Assembly: GCF_004011865.1 (NCBI RefSeq)
Contig: NZ_RKLP01000001.1
Span: 1 to 64,000, forward strand
Length of the DNA: 64,000 nucleotides
Source: Prescottella agglutinans
Lineage (GTDB): Bacteria; Actinomycetota; Actinomycetes; Mycobacteriales; Mycobacteriaceae
Reading direction: 5' to 3'
The translations under genes and the position numbers were made by a program. Positions 27,606 through 36,140 of the stretch are shown piece by piece. The stretch's first letter is position 1. Each line of letters opens with the position of its first letter. A model generated the notes under the pieces. It made no database searches, was not told where the DNA came from, and saw only the letters and a program-made list of their open reading frames with translations.

Positions 27606-28763
27606 ATGCCCACCCCTCCCCACGCCCCCACTCCCCTCGCTCAGCTGACGCGTCGCGACCTCGTGCGTTCGATGGGTGTCGCGGCGCTCGCCCTCGGCGC
27701 GCTCGGCATCACCGCGTGCTCGAGCCGCGCGGCGGTGTCCGACGCCGCCGCGACCACCGCTGCCGGTGGCCCGATCTCCGTCGTCGACCAGTACGGGAAG
27801 ACCGTCAACTTCGACACCCCCGTCGGGCGGATCGCGTCGGCGATCATCCCGGTGCCGTCGATGATCATCGGCTCCGACCAGTCCACCGCGCGCAACGTCG
27901 GCGTCAACCAGGTCGCGATCTCCATGGCCTCGAAGGGAATGCTCGGCACGATGTTCCCGGAGTTCCTCGACACCCCGGTGGTGGCGGGCAACGACTTCGT
28001 CCCGAACGTCGAGCACATCCTGAGCCTGAACCCGGACGTCGTGATCCAGTGGGGCGACAAGGGCGACGACATCGTCGCGCCGCTGCGCAACGCGCGCCTG
28101 AAGGTGCTGCTGCTGAAATACGGCACGCAAGAGGATCTCGAGACCTGGATCCGGATCTTCGGCGATCTCCTCGACAAGAAGGCCGAGGCCGACGCAGTCC
28201 TCGCGACCATGGCCGCCGACCGCGCGCTGGTCGAGAAGACCGCCGCCGCGCACGCTTCCACCGCCCCACGCGCGATGTACCTCTACAACGCACCCGAGAT
28301 CAAGGTCGGCGCCGACAACAGCTACATGGACTTCTGGATCAAGCTCGCAGGCGGCAGGAACGTCGCGTCGGGCGCCGGCAGCGGATCGAGCCTGGGTGTC
28401 ACCCGCGAGCAGGTGCTCGGCTGGGATCCGGAGATCCTGATCCTCGGCAACTTCGAGCCGACCACCCCCGCCGACGTCTACGCCGACCCGAAGTGGGCCT
28501 CGCTGTCGGCGGTGAAGAACAAGCGGGTCTACAAGGCCCCGATCGGCGGTTTCTCGTGGGATCCGCCGTGCAACGAGTCGAACCTGATGTGGCTGTGGGT
28601 CAACTCGGTGTTCTTCCCCGACGCGAAGCACGAACTGCGCCAGCGCATCCGGGAGACGTACCGCACGCTGTACGCGTACGACGTCACCGACGCGGACATC
28701 GACCGCATCCTGCACATGCCGACCAACGGGGGCAGCACCGGCTATGACGCCTTCCGTGCTTGA
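27606..28763 (+). CDS. ABC transporter substrate-binding lipoprotein (siderophore/heme/cobalamin type)
   Basis: This 385-residue extracytoplasmic binding protein has a twin-arginine-like lipoprotein signal (LTRRDLVRSMG, hydrophobic stretch, then LGITAC with lipid-anchored Cys38). It has a class III (TroA/FhuD/BtuF) fold: ISVVDQYGKTVNFDTPVGRI, a long connecting helix, and IRIFGDLLDKKAEADAVL. ATG 27606 has GGAG 5 nt upstream. It is first in a five-gene coupled run with a FecCD permease, an ATPase and two amidotransferase-like proteins. Iron boxes upstream favour a ferric siderophore or heme ligand, but the ligand is not visible from sequence. Confidence 0.87.
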   Translation: MPTPPHAPTPLAQLTRRDLVRSMGVAALALGALGITACSSRAAVSDAAATTAAGGPISVVDQYGKTVNFDTPVGRIASAIIPVPSMIIGSDQSTARNVGVNQVAISMASKGMLGTMFPEFLDTPVVAGNDFVPNVEHILSLNPDVVIQWGDKGDDIVAPLRNARLKVLLLKYGTQEDLETWIRIFGDLLDKKAEADAVLATMAADRALVEKTAAAHASTAPRAMYLYNAPEIKVGADNSYMDFWIKLAGGRNVASGAGSGSSLGVTREQVLGWDPEILILGNFEPTTPADVYADPKWASLSAVKNKRVYKAPIGGFSWDPPCNESNLMWLWVNSVFFPDAKHELRQRIRETYRTLYAYDVTDADIDRILHMPTNGGSTGYDAFRA

Positions 28764-29805
28764 GGCGGCCACCGAGCAGCGGCCGCGGCGGTCGTCGCGC
28801 ATTCTGGTGCCGGTGGTCCTCACCGTCGGGATCGTCGCGGTCGGGCTGATCTCGCTGTCGGTGGGCCGCTACACGGTCCCGGTCAACGAGGTCGCCCGCA
28901 TCCTGATCAACGAGGTCATCGCACTCCCCCGCACGTGGACCGACGCCGAGTCCAACGTCGTTCTGGGCGTGCGGCTTCCACGGGTGCTGCTGGGGATGCT
29001 CGTCGGCGGCGGCCTGGCCCTCGGCGGTGCCGCGCTGCAGGCCGCGTTCCGCAACCCGCTGGTGAGCCCGCAGATCCTGGGTGTCTCCTCGGGCGCGTCG
29101 TTCGGCGGGGTGCTGGCACTGATGTTCGGGCTGGGGTCGACATTCCTCGTCGGGGGCGCGTTCCTGTTCGGCCTTGCCGCGCTGGGCCTGGTGCTGCTGA
29201 TCGGCCGGAGTCGGTCGGGCGGCGCGATCCTCATGATCGTGCTGGGCGGCGTGGTCACCAGCGCCTTCTTCTCGGCGCTCGTGTCGTTCATCACGTACGT
29301 CGCCGACCCGTACACGACGCTGCCGTCGATCGTGTTCTGGCTCATGGGATCCCTGGCCACCGCGGACATGGCGAAGGTCGCGATCGCGGCGGTCCCGATC
29401 CTCGCCGGTTCCGCCGTCGTCATCGGACTGCGCTGGCGGATCAACATCCTCTCGCTCGGCGACGACGACGCCGCCTCGCTCGGGGTGAATCCGGGACGGC
29501 TGCGGGCCGTGCTGCTGACGATGGTGGCGCTGATGACCGCCGGCGCGGTCGCCGTGTCCGGCGTGATCGGTTGGGTGGGCCTGGTGGTCCCGCACATCGC
29601 CCGACTGTGGGTGGGCCCGGATCACCGGATCTCGATGCCGACGACGGTCGTGCTCGGCGCCGCGTACCTGACGATCATCGACACGCTCTCGCGCACCGTC
29701 AGTGCCGGAGAGATCCCGCTCGGCATCCTCACCGCGATCATCGGTGCCCCCGTGTTCGTTCTGCTCCTTCGGAATTCGCGTAGACAGGCTTTCATCGATG
29801 CTTGA
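28744..29805 (+). CDS. FecCD-type ABC transporter permease
   Basis: This 353-residue polytopic inner-membrane protein of the BtuC/FecCD family has roughly ten hydrophobic helices. Family motifs are VRLPRVLLGMLVGGGLALGG, LQAAFRNPLVSPQILGVSSG, VSGVIGWVGLVVPHIAR and the C-terminal GEIPLGILTAIIGAPVFVLLL. The ATG at 28744 overlaps the end of the lipoprotein gene by 20 bp; a GTG at 28756 is an alternative. Only one permease gene is present, so a homodimer is expected. It imports the ligand captured by the upstream lipoprotein. Confidence 0.92.
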   Translation: MTPSVLEAATEQRPRRSSRILVPVVLTVGIVAVGLISLSVGRYTVPVNEVARILINEVIALPRTWTDAESNVVLGVRLPRVLLGMLVGGGLALGGAALQAAFRNPLVSPQILGVSSGASFGGVLALMFGLGSTFLVGGAFLFGLAALGLVLLIGRSRSGGAILMIVLGGVVTSAFFSALVSFITYVADPYTTLPSIVFWLMGSLATADMAKVAIAAVPILAGSAVVIGLRWRINILSLGDDDAASLGVNPGRLRAVLLTMVALMTAGAVAVSGVIGWVGLVVPHIARLWVGPDHRISMPTTVVLGAAYLTIIDTLSRTVSAGEIPLGILTAIIGAPVFVLLLRNSRRQAFIDA

Positions 29806-30586
29806 GATCCACGATGCGGGCTTCCACTACCCGCGCCGCGACTGGGTGTTCCGGCACGCGAACCTGCGCATCGACAGTGGCATCACGTCGATCCTCGGCC
29901 CCAACGGCCAGGGCAAGACGACACTGCTTCGGTGCATCGCCGGGCTGACCCCGCTACGCGAGGGGCGCGTCGAGCGGGACACCGCGATCGGCTACGTCCC
30001 GCAGGCCGGCCTGTCGAGTTTCGCGTACTCGGTGTTCGACATGGTCCTCATGGGACGGGCGAAGAAGGTGTCGGCCTTCGCGACACCCGGCCGAGCCGAC
30101 ATCGCCCGCACCCGCGCGGTCCTCGACCGGGTCGGCATCACCGATCTCGCCGCCCGCAGCTTCGCCGAACTGTCCGGCGGCCAGCGCCAACTCGTGCTCA
30201 TCGCGCGGGCGCTGGCCTCGGACGCCGAGTTCATGATCCTCGACGAACCCGTCTCGGCACTGGACCTGCGCAACCAGGCGCGGGTACTCGAACTGCTGCG
30301 CGATCTGGCCGCGGACGGCATGGGCGTCCTGCTCACCACCCACCACCCGGATCACGCGCTGCACCTGGGTGGGCGCGCGATCGTGATGCGCTCGCCCGAG
30401 GACATCCGGATCGGGGCCGTCACCGAACTGGTCACCGACGACATGCTCACCGAGCTGTACGGCATCGAGGTGGTGAGCGCGACCGTCGACGACCGCGGCG
30501 GACCGCGCACCGTCCTCTACACCCGCTACGACACCTTCGCGGCCGCCACCCCGGCCGCGGACACTCTCCAGAAGGCCTCACGATGA
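29798..30586 (+). CDS. ABC transporter ATP-binding protein (FepC/BtuD type)
   Basis: This 262-residue ATPase partner of the FecCD permease has Walker A GPNGQGKT (34-41), Q-loop GYVPQAG, signature LSGGQRQ, Walker B FMILDEP and the H-loop in LLTTHHPDHAL. It overlaps the permease stop by 8 bp and its own stop overlaps the next ATG (ATGA). The C-terminal 40 residues (VDDRGGPRTVLYTRYDTF) extend past the usual domain end. The three ABC genes form one import system; two further proteins of the operon are coupled to this gene. Confidence 0.93.
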   Translation: MLEIHDAGFHYPRRDWVFRHANLRIDSGITSILGPNGQGKTTLLRCIAGLTPLREGRVERDTAIGYVPQAGLSSFAYSVFDMVLMGRAKKVSAFATPGRADIARTRAVLDRVGITDLAARSFAELSGGQRQLVLIARALASDAEFMILDEPVSALDLRNQARVLELLRDLAADGMGVLLTTHHPDHALHLGGRAIVMRSPEDIRIGAVTELVTDDMLTELYGIEVVSATVDDRGGPRTVLYTRYDTFAAATPAADTLQKASR

Positions 30587-31218
30587 CTCTCGACACGACT
30601 GCGCCGCAGTCACTTCCACCGGTCCTGCACCTGGTGATGGGATCGAACACCGGAATGTCCGGCGGCACCGCCGCCGGCAAGCGGGTCCGGCCCGTCGATC
30701 TCTACGACCTCGACCGCCTCGCCCTCGACGGCGTCCGCGGCCTGCTGGTCAACGGCAACTGCGACCAGATCTTCCTCGAACGCCGCCGCGTTCTGCTCAC
30801 GGACTTCGTCACCGCCGGCGGCCGGGTCGCGGTCATGGGCCATCCGCTCACCGACTTCCTGCCGGGGCTGGGCCAGTGGCGCAAGCTGCAGTACTCGGGC
30901 CCCAAGGACCTCGCGATCATCGCCGGCGACCCGCACCCGGTGTGGGAAGGTGCCGACACCGCCGACGTCAGTTTCCGCCGCGGGGTGTCCGGGTTCTACG
31001 CCCGCGGTTACAGCCAGAAGCTGCCGGACGACGCCGTCGTCACCACCCGCATCGGTCGGCACGCGCTACCGGTCGACTACGTCTACCCACTGGGGTCGGG
31101 TGAGGTCCTGGTCCACGGCGGCCTCGATCTGGCCGTGTACCAGGAGGATCCGAACACCTCCGCCCGTATCTTCCCCCAGCTGCTGACGTGGCTGGCCCGT
31201 CAGGAGGCACAGGCATGA
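30583..31218 (+). CDS. Class I glutamine-amidotransferase-like (ThuA-like) protein, first of tandem pair
   Basis: This 211-residue soluble alpha/beta protein is of flavodoxin/GATase-like topology. It has VLHLVMGSNTGMSGG at the first strand, LALDGVRGLLVNGNCDQIFL, the strand-turn GGRVAVMGHPLTDFLPGL, and the C-terminal GEVLVHGGLDLAVYQED followed by a closing helix. No clear G-x-C-x-G nucleophile elbow is seen, so amidotransferase activity is doubtful. The next gene is a diverged paralogue with the same order of elements, so the two may form a heterodimer. ATG 30583 overlaps the ATPase stop. A link to use of the imported iron complex is inferred only from the operon. Confidence 0.6.
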   Translation: MTLDTTAPQSLPPVLHLVMGSNTGMSGGTAAGKRVRPVDLYDLDRLALDGVRGLLVNGNCDQIFLERRRVLLTDFVTAGGRVAVMGHPLTDFLPGLGQWRKLQYSGPKDLAIIAGDPHPVWEGADTADVSFRRGVSGFYARGYSQKLPDDAVVTTRIGRHALPVDYVYPLGSGEVLVHGGLDLAVYQEDPNTSARIFPQLLTWLARQEAQA

Positions 31219-31907
31219 CCGCCACCGAACCGACCGTCGAGCCCTTCGCCCGCACCGACCGCGCGCCGCGCTCGCGGCGCCGACTCGCACTGGTGCACGG
31301 CGGATCCCACTTCCACCTGCAGACGTCGAAGGATCCGGCGGTCATTGTGCACCAGCCCGAGTTCGTCTACCTCGCCGATCTCGCGGACGGCGACCTCGAC
31401 GCGTTCGACACGGTGATCCTCGCCGACCGCCTGCATCCCGAACTGCTGCGCCGACACACCCCGCAGATCCTCGCGGTCGCCGAGCGCGGCGGGACGCTCG
31501 TCGTCCTCGGTGAGAACGCCGCGCACACGTGGCTGCCGGGCGTGACGTGGACGGCGCGGCCCACCAACTTCTGGTGGTGGCTCGAGGGCGAGGACCCGCT
31601 GATCCGCACCCGCAGCCCCGAACACGATGCGTGGGAGTACCTTTCGACGAAGTCGGTGATCTGGCACCACCACGGTCTGCTGCACACCGACGCCGACGTC
31701 GTCCCGTTGCTCGTCTCGGAGGAGCCCGACGAGAGCGGCGACCTCCGCGACGCCGGGATGATCCTCTACGAGGACACCGTCACCACCGCGGGCCGAATCA
31801 TCGCGACCACGCTCGACCCGACGTACCACCACGGCAACAACTTCATGCCGGGCTCGACCCGCTTCCTGTACGCGCTGCTGCGCTGGCTGGACAACACCGG
31901 CAGTTGA
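31215..31907 (+). CDS. Class I glutamine-amidotransferase-like (ThuA-like) protein, second of tandem pair
   Basis: This 230-residue partner of the preceding gene repeats its plan: RRLALVHGGSHFHLQT as first strand, LDAFDTVILADRLHPELL, GGTLVVLGENAAHTWLPGV, and GRIIATTLDPTYHHGNNFMPGS before a closing LLRWLD helix. Extra features are the aromatic segment ARPTNFWWWLEGEDPL and several histidines (IWHHHGLLH, YHHGNNF) that could bind metal. The nucleophilic cysteine of true amidotransferases is absent. ATG 31215 overlaps the previous stop (ATGA). It is the last gene of the iron-box operon and is followed by a terminator. Its function is unknown. Confidence 0.6.
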   Translation: MTATEPTVEPFARTDRAPRSRRRLALVHGGSHFHLQTSKDPAVIVHQPEFVYLADLADGDLDAFDTVILADRLHPELLRRHTPQILAVAERGGTLVVLGENAAHTWLPGVTWTARPTNFWWWLEGEDPLIRTRSPEHDAWEYLSTKSVIWHHHGLLHTDADVVPLLVSEEPDESGDLRDAGMILYEDTVTTAGRIIATTLDPTYHHGNNFMPGSTRFLYALLRWLDNTGS

Positions 31908-31921
31908 CGGCACCGGCACCA

Positions 31922-31955
31922 GGACCGGTCGTCCACACGAGTGCACGACCGGTCC
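31922..31955. terminator. Hairpin terminator between the iron-box operon and the RCC1-like gene
   Basis: An 11-bp perfect stem (GGACCGGTCGT / ACGACCGGTCC) lies between convergent genes and is nested in a wider CCGGCACC...GGTGC inverted repeat. Confidence 0.65.
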
Positions 31956-31979
31956 GGCGTGTTCCGGTGCGGCGTTTCG

Positions 31980-33071
31980 TCAGCTACCCGCGCCCGGGAA
32001 CAGCTGGGACAGCGATCCGGTGATCTGTTCCAGGGAACCGGTTCCCGGGTCGGGTCCGGGGATCGGGCTGTGGATCGCGATCGTGTTGGCGCCGCCCGCC
32101 GCGATCGCCGTGTAGATCCGCCCCTCCGGCGGTGCGGGGATGTTCAACTGCCCCTTGTCGTTCTGGCCGGTGGTCACGACCTGGCCGGTCGAGGTGAGCG
32201 CAGCGGAGTGGAAGGTGCCCGCGGAAATCGCGGTGTACGTCTGCCCCGCCGGGAAGGCGAGTTGCAGGTTTCCGGCGGAGCCCCACCCGACGATCTGGCC
32301 GCCGGAGGTCAGTGCGAGCGCGTGGAACGGACCGGCCGCGATCGCGGTGTACGTCTGCCCCGCCGGCGCCGGAGGCGCGGATGCACCGTTGTTCTTCGAC
32401 CCCCATTCGACGATCTCACCCGCCGAGGTCAGCGCGATGGAGTTGAACGTGCCGGCCGCGACCGCCGTGTACGTCTGCCCGTCGGGCGGCGGCGGCACGT
32501 CGGTCTGGCCCTGGGCGTTGTTGCCGAACGCGACCACCTGGCCCGCCGACGTCAGCGCCAGCGTGTGTCCCCCGCCGCCTGCGGAGATCGCCGTGTACGT
32601 CTGACCGGCCGGAAGTGCCGGCGCGACGGTCTCCCCGTAGCCGCCGTCGCCGACACCGACGATCCGGCCCGCGGACGTCAGCATGATCGATGCCGAACCA
32701 CCGGCGGAGACTGCCGTGTACTTCTGCCCCTCGGGCAGTGCCGGAATGTCGAGCCTCCCCAGCTGATCGAGACCGAACCCGACGACCTGCCCGCCGGAGG
32801 TCAGCGCCAACGTGTGGAAGGTGTTCGTCGACACCGCGGTAAAGGTCTGCCCCGCAGGTGGGGCCGGCGGAGTGGTGGCGCCGTACGCGGTGTCGCCGGC
32901 ACCGACGGCGACACCGCCCGGCAGCACCGGAACACCCGAGGGTGCCGCTCCCGCTGTCGCCACCAGTCCCGTCATCGCGGTCATCGCGAGCAGCGGCGTG
33001 ACCACCGCCCGCCGCGCCAATCGGACGCGCAGACCGGCCGGATGGCCTCTTCGATTCGATCCAATCCTCAC
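31980..33071 (-). CDS. Secreted RCC1-like beta-propeller repeat protein
   Basis: This 363-residue exported protein has a basic N-terminus with a Tat/Sec-like signal (ARRAVVTPLLAMTAMTGLVATAGAA). At least six or seven tandem blade repeats of about 40-45 residues follow, with the pattern AGQTYTAISAGxFHxLALTSxGQVVGWG. This matches RCC1/BNR-type propellers. It ends in a Pro-Gly-rich tail. The GTG at 33069-33071 was chosen because GAGAGGAG lies 6 nt upstream. The repeats are highly similar to one another, suggesting recent duplication. RCC1 propellers bind proteins or glycans; no enzyme motif is seen. It is flanked by the convergent iron-box operon and an upstream LuxR-type regulator. Confidence 0.85.
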   Translation of the reverse strand: MRIGSNRRGHPAGLRVRLARRAVVTPLLAMTAMTGLVATAGAAPSGVPVLPGGVAVGAGDTAYGATTPPAPPAGQTFTAVSTNTFHTLALTSGGQVVGFGLDQLGRLDIPALPEGQKYTAVSAGGSASIMLTSAGRIVGVGDGGYGETVAPALPAGQTYTAISAGGGGHTLALTSAGQVVAFGNNAQGQTDVPPPPDGQTYTAVAAGTFNSIALTSAGEIVEWGSKNNGASAPPAPAGQTYTAIAAGPFHALALTSGGQIVGWGSAGNLQLAFPAGQTYTAISAGTFHSAALTSTGQVVTTGQNDKGQLNIPAPPEGRIYTAIAAGGANTIAIHSPIPGPDPGTGSLEQITGSLSQLFPGAGS

Positions 33072-33284
33072 AGAGCTCTCCTCTCCAATCGGACTCGAAT
33101 TCCCGCACGAGCCGTCGGTGATGCCGAGGGGCGGGAATGCAGCCATGATGACACCGACGATCCCGGGCCTGTCAGCGGAATCGAAAAGTCCAGTGCCACC
33201 GAGCATTCGGAAAAGTCATCGACATCAGGACCGAATCGTCACGAAATTCACTGCGTCACAGACATCTTCAGATGAGTCGAATGA

Positions 33285-36140
33285 TTATTTGTCGGTGAGG
33301 AATTCATGATCCGAATGCCGCATGGGTCGATGGTGCCGCGGCGACCATCCCCGCAGCTGTCGCCGTGACCCGAACCCGAGCTTGTGCAGCACGTTGCGCA
33401 GGTGGAAGTCGACCGTCCGGATCGAGAGCGTGAGCTGCTCCGCCACCTCACGATTCGTCAGTCCCTCGCCGACCAGCTGCGCGACCTCGCGCTCACGTGC
33501 GGTGAGGACCGTGTCGGGACCACTCGGATCGGTGGACCGGTCCCGCGTGCGCGCCCTGTCCAGTGCGGACGTCAGAGCGGCTTCGCACTCGGCGAGCCAC
33601 AGCGTCGCGCCGAGTCGTTCGTACAGGTCACGGGCCCGGCGGATCAGCGACTCGCCGAGTTCCGGTTCCCCATCCGACACGAGGAACATCCCCACCCGTT
33701 GCCACGTCACACCCTTGATGATCACCGAGGAATCGGCATCGACAGCCGCGAGCGCCCGCCGCAACTGACCGGCGCCCCTCGCGCGCTCACCGACGACGAA
33801 CGACGCCGCCCCACGCACCAGGAGGTGCTCGGCGCTCGTGCCTTCGCTGCGTTCGAGGATGGCGAGGGCCTCGTCCACCCGGCCCGAAACGAGCAACGCG
33901 ATCGCCTCGGCCGCGTCCCAGTTTCCGACCCGATCACCGACGTCGTCGTGGACTCGGTGGATTCGCATGGCGCTCAACGCGCGGTCGGGACGATGGGTCG
34001 CCACCGACAGAAGCACCTCCGCCAACGCGATCGCGCGATACGCCAGCAACGTCCCCGCCCCGGACAGGGACGTGTGCGCCAGTCCCAGCCGACGCTCCGC
34101 GATCGCGAGTTGCCCCCGCCCGACCGGCACCAACGCCGCAACCGCGTATGCCGGGGCCGTCGACCACGGATCACCGAGATCGAGCGCGACGTCCAGGGAC
34201 TCGGCCGCGGTCCGCTCCGCGTCGTCCCAGTCCCCGAGCCTGAACTGGACCATCGCCAACTCGATCCGCCCCTGCTGCGCCACCCAGGACGAGTCGTCGT
34301 CGACCAGGCTCAATCCGCAGGTCAGGTCGTCGAGGGCGGCGTGCAACCGGCCGTCCTTGTGCAGCAACGTGCCCCGCGTGATCAGCGCGATCGCGTGCCG
34401 ACTCCCGTACCGCTCGGGCGCTACCTGCGCCAGCAGTCCGGCGACCGGCGAGCCGTGCACAGGGATGCCCTCCGTGTAGTGCCCGACCGCGCTGCGCAGG
34501 GCGAACAGTTCGATCTCGCGGGCTGCGAGATCGATCGCGGCGCCGTCGACCGCCCGGCCCTGGGATCGCTCCGCGGCAATCGTCGCCAGGTCCCGTTCCA
34601 GGACGTCACACAGCGCCGCCAACCCCGCCATGTCGCCCATCGCAGCCAATGCCGCGGCCAGCTCGCAGGTGATGACGACCCGGAGCGCCGTCGGCTCCGC
34701 GGCACCGCCCAGGTCCGCGACCAGCGCCCCCGCCGAGTAGGCGCGCGCCGCGTCCGTGTCGCCACGCCTGAGCTGCGCATATGCCAGAAGCAGATCCCGC
34801 TCCGGTTCCGAGGGCAGCGCCTCGATCCCCTCCACCAGCTCGTCGAACACGCGCAGGTGACGACCGGAAACGGCACCGGCCGCGCACGCGAGCAGGCGGC
34901 GACGCTGCGCGCCGGGATCGGTGCTCAGCCGCACGGACCACAGCCCGTACTCGACGGCCCGGTCGAGGTCGCCCAGGACGCGCGCATTCGCCGCCTGACG
35001 GTCGAGATGCGCTGCGAAGTCCTCGTTTCCGTCGCCGAACGACGCGGCTCGGTGTACCAGTGCGCGGTGCCCACTCGCCACCTTCGCAACGGCGGCGTGG
35101 GCGGCGCGGATCGCGTCCCCTCCCATCGACGCCAGCACCGCGTCGCGGATCCTGACGTGCGGAGGTCGGACCGTCAGGACGCCCTCGACGTTCTCGAGTT
35201 CGATCAGATCCACACGCAGTGCCGCCGGCACGTCGACCGGTCCGCCGAGGTGTGCGGCGGCCGCGTCGAGTTCGGCGACGGAGGTGGGCGCGTCCAGGAC
35301 CGCCATCAGTTCGATTCCACGCCGGCACGCATCGCTGACCTGCAACAGGACAGCACGGACCGAATCGACGAGGTTCGGGACGTGCCGCACGAGTTGGCCG
35401 GCGCGGGCCGGGTCGGCACCCATCGCCTCGATGGCCGCGAGGATGTCCAAAGGGCATCCGCGCGTGTACTCGGCCAACACCGCGGCCGCCCGCACCGGGT
35501 AGTCGATGTCGAGCACGTCCTCCACCAGCTCACGGACATCCGGCGGCTGCAACGCATCGACGTGTACGACCGCTCCGCGCAGCGGGTCGTCCGCGATCCG
35601 TCGCGCACGATTGAGCAACGGCGATCGGCCACGACGGGCCGCGAGGATCACCAGTACCGGGCGGTGCCGGACGGCCTGCGCCACGAGCATCAGGACCCCC
35701 GCCGAATCGTCGTCCACCCACTGCGCGTCGTCGACCACGAGGCAGACCGGGCCCTCGATCTCGTCGATCGCCGCCAGCAGGGCGTCCGCACAACCGCGCA
35801 TTCCCCTGTCCCACAACGCGACACGATCGACCATGAACGCGGCGCCGCCGTGCACCAGATCGTCCGCGAGCTGCTCGAGCACGCCGTACGGGGCGGCGCA
35901 GTCGCTGTCGTCGCCCAGCGCGGAGGCCACCGACCAGTCACGCTCCCGGGCCAGGAAGGCGTGGACGAGGGCGGTCTTTCCGTAGCCGGAGTCGCCGTGA
36001 ACCACCACGATCCGGCCCTCCCCGGTGCGGGCGGTCGACGCGCAGGACGCCAGGGCGGAAAGGTGTCGTTCCCGGCCGACGATCCGCGCCTCGTGCCGTG
36101 TCGCCGACGGGATCCGGGAGGCTTCGAAGGCACTACCCAT
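33285..36140 (-). CDS. Large ATP-binding LuxR-family transcriptional regulator (LAL/MalT-like)
   Basis: This regulator of about 951 residues has an N-terminal AAA/NTPase module: Walker A GDSGYGKT at 49-56 and Walker B-like GPVCLVVDDAQW near 135. A long helical repeat region follows (about 300-870, TPR-like), then a C-terminal LuxR helix-turn-helix, LTAREREVAQLVGEGLTNRE and RTVDFHLRNVLHKLG. The start MGSAFEASRIP (36138-36140) precedes the VGRERHL motif that usually opens such proteins. The C-terminal tail after the HTH is basic. Such LAL regulators activate neighbouring genes on ligand binding; the nearest same-strand target is the RCC1-like gene 213 bp downstream. No operator can be identified. 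Confidence 0.9.
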   Translation of the reverse strand: MGSAFEASRIPSATRHEARIVGRERHLSALASCASTARTGEGRIVVVHGDSGYGKTALVHAFLARERDWSVASALGDDSDCAAPYGVLEQLADDLVHGGAAFMVDRVALWDRGMRGCADALLAAIDEIEGPVCLVVDDAQWVDDDSAGVLMLVAQAVRHRPVLVILAARRGRSPLLNRARRIADDPLRGAVVHVDALQPPDVRELVEDVLDIDYPVRAAAVLAEYTRGCPLDILAAIEAMGADPARAGQLVRHVPNLVDSVRAVLLQVSDACRRGIELMAVLDAPTSVAELDAAAAHLGGPVDVPAALRVDLIELENVEGVLTVRPPHVRIRDAVLASMGGDAIRAAHAAVAKVASGHRALVHRAASFGDGNEDFAAHLDRQAANARVLGDLDRAVEYGLWSVRLSTDPGAQRRRLLACAAGAVSGRHLRVFDELVEGIEALPSEPERDLLLAYAQLRRGDTDAARAYSAGALVADLGGAAEPTALRVVITCELAAALAAMGDMAGLAALCDVLERDLATIAAERSQGRAVDGAAIDLAAREIELFALRSAVGHYTEGIPVHGSPVAGLLAQVAPERYGSRHAIALITRGTLLHKDGRLHAALDDLTCGLSLVDDDSSWVAQQGRIELAMVQFRLGDWDDAERTAAESLDVALDLGDPWSTAPAYAVAALVPVGRGQLAIAERRLGLAHTSLSGAGTLLAYRAIALAEVLLSVATHRPDRALSAMRIHRVHDDVGDRVGNWDAAEAIALLVSGRVDEALAILERSEGTSAEHLLVRGAASFVVGERARGAGQLRRALAAVDADSSVIIKGVTWQRVGMFLVSDGEPELGESLIRRARDLYERLGATLWLAECEAALTSALDRARTRDRSTDPSGPDTVLTAREREVAQLVGEGLTNREVAEQLTLSIRTVDFHLRNVLHKLGFGSRRQLRGWSPRHHRPMRHSDHEFLTDK

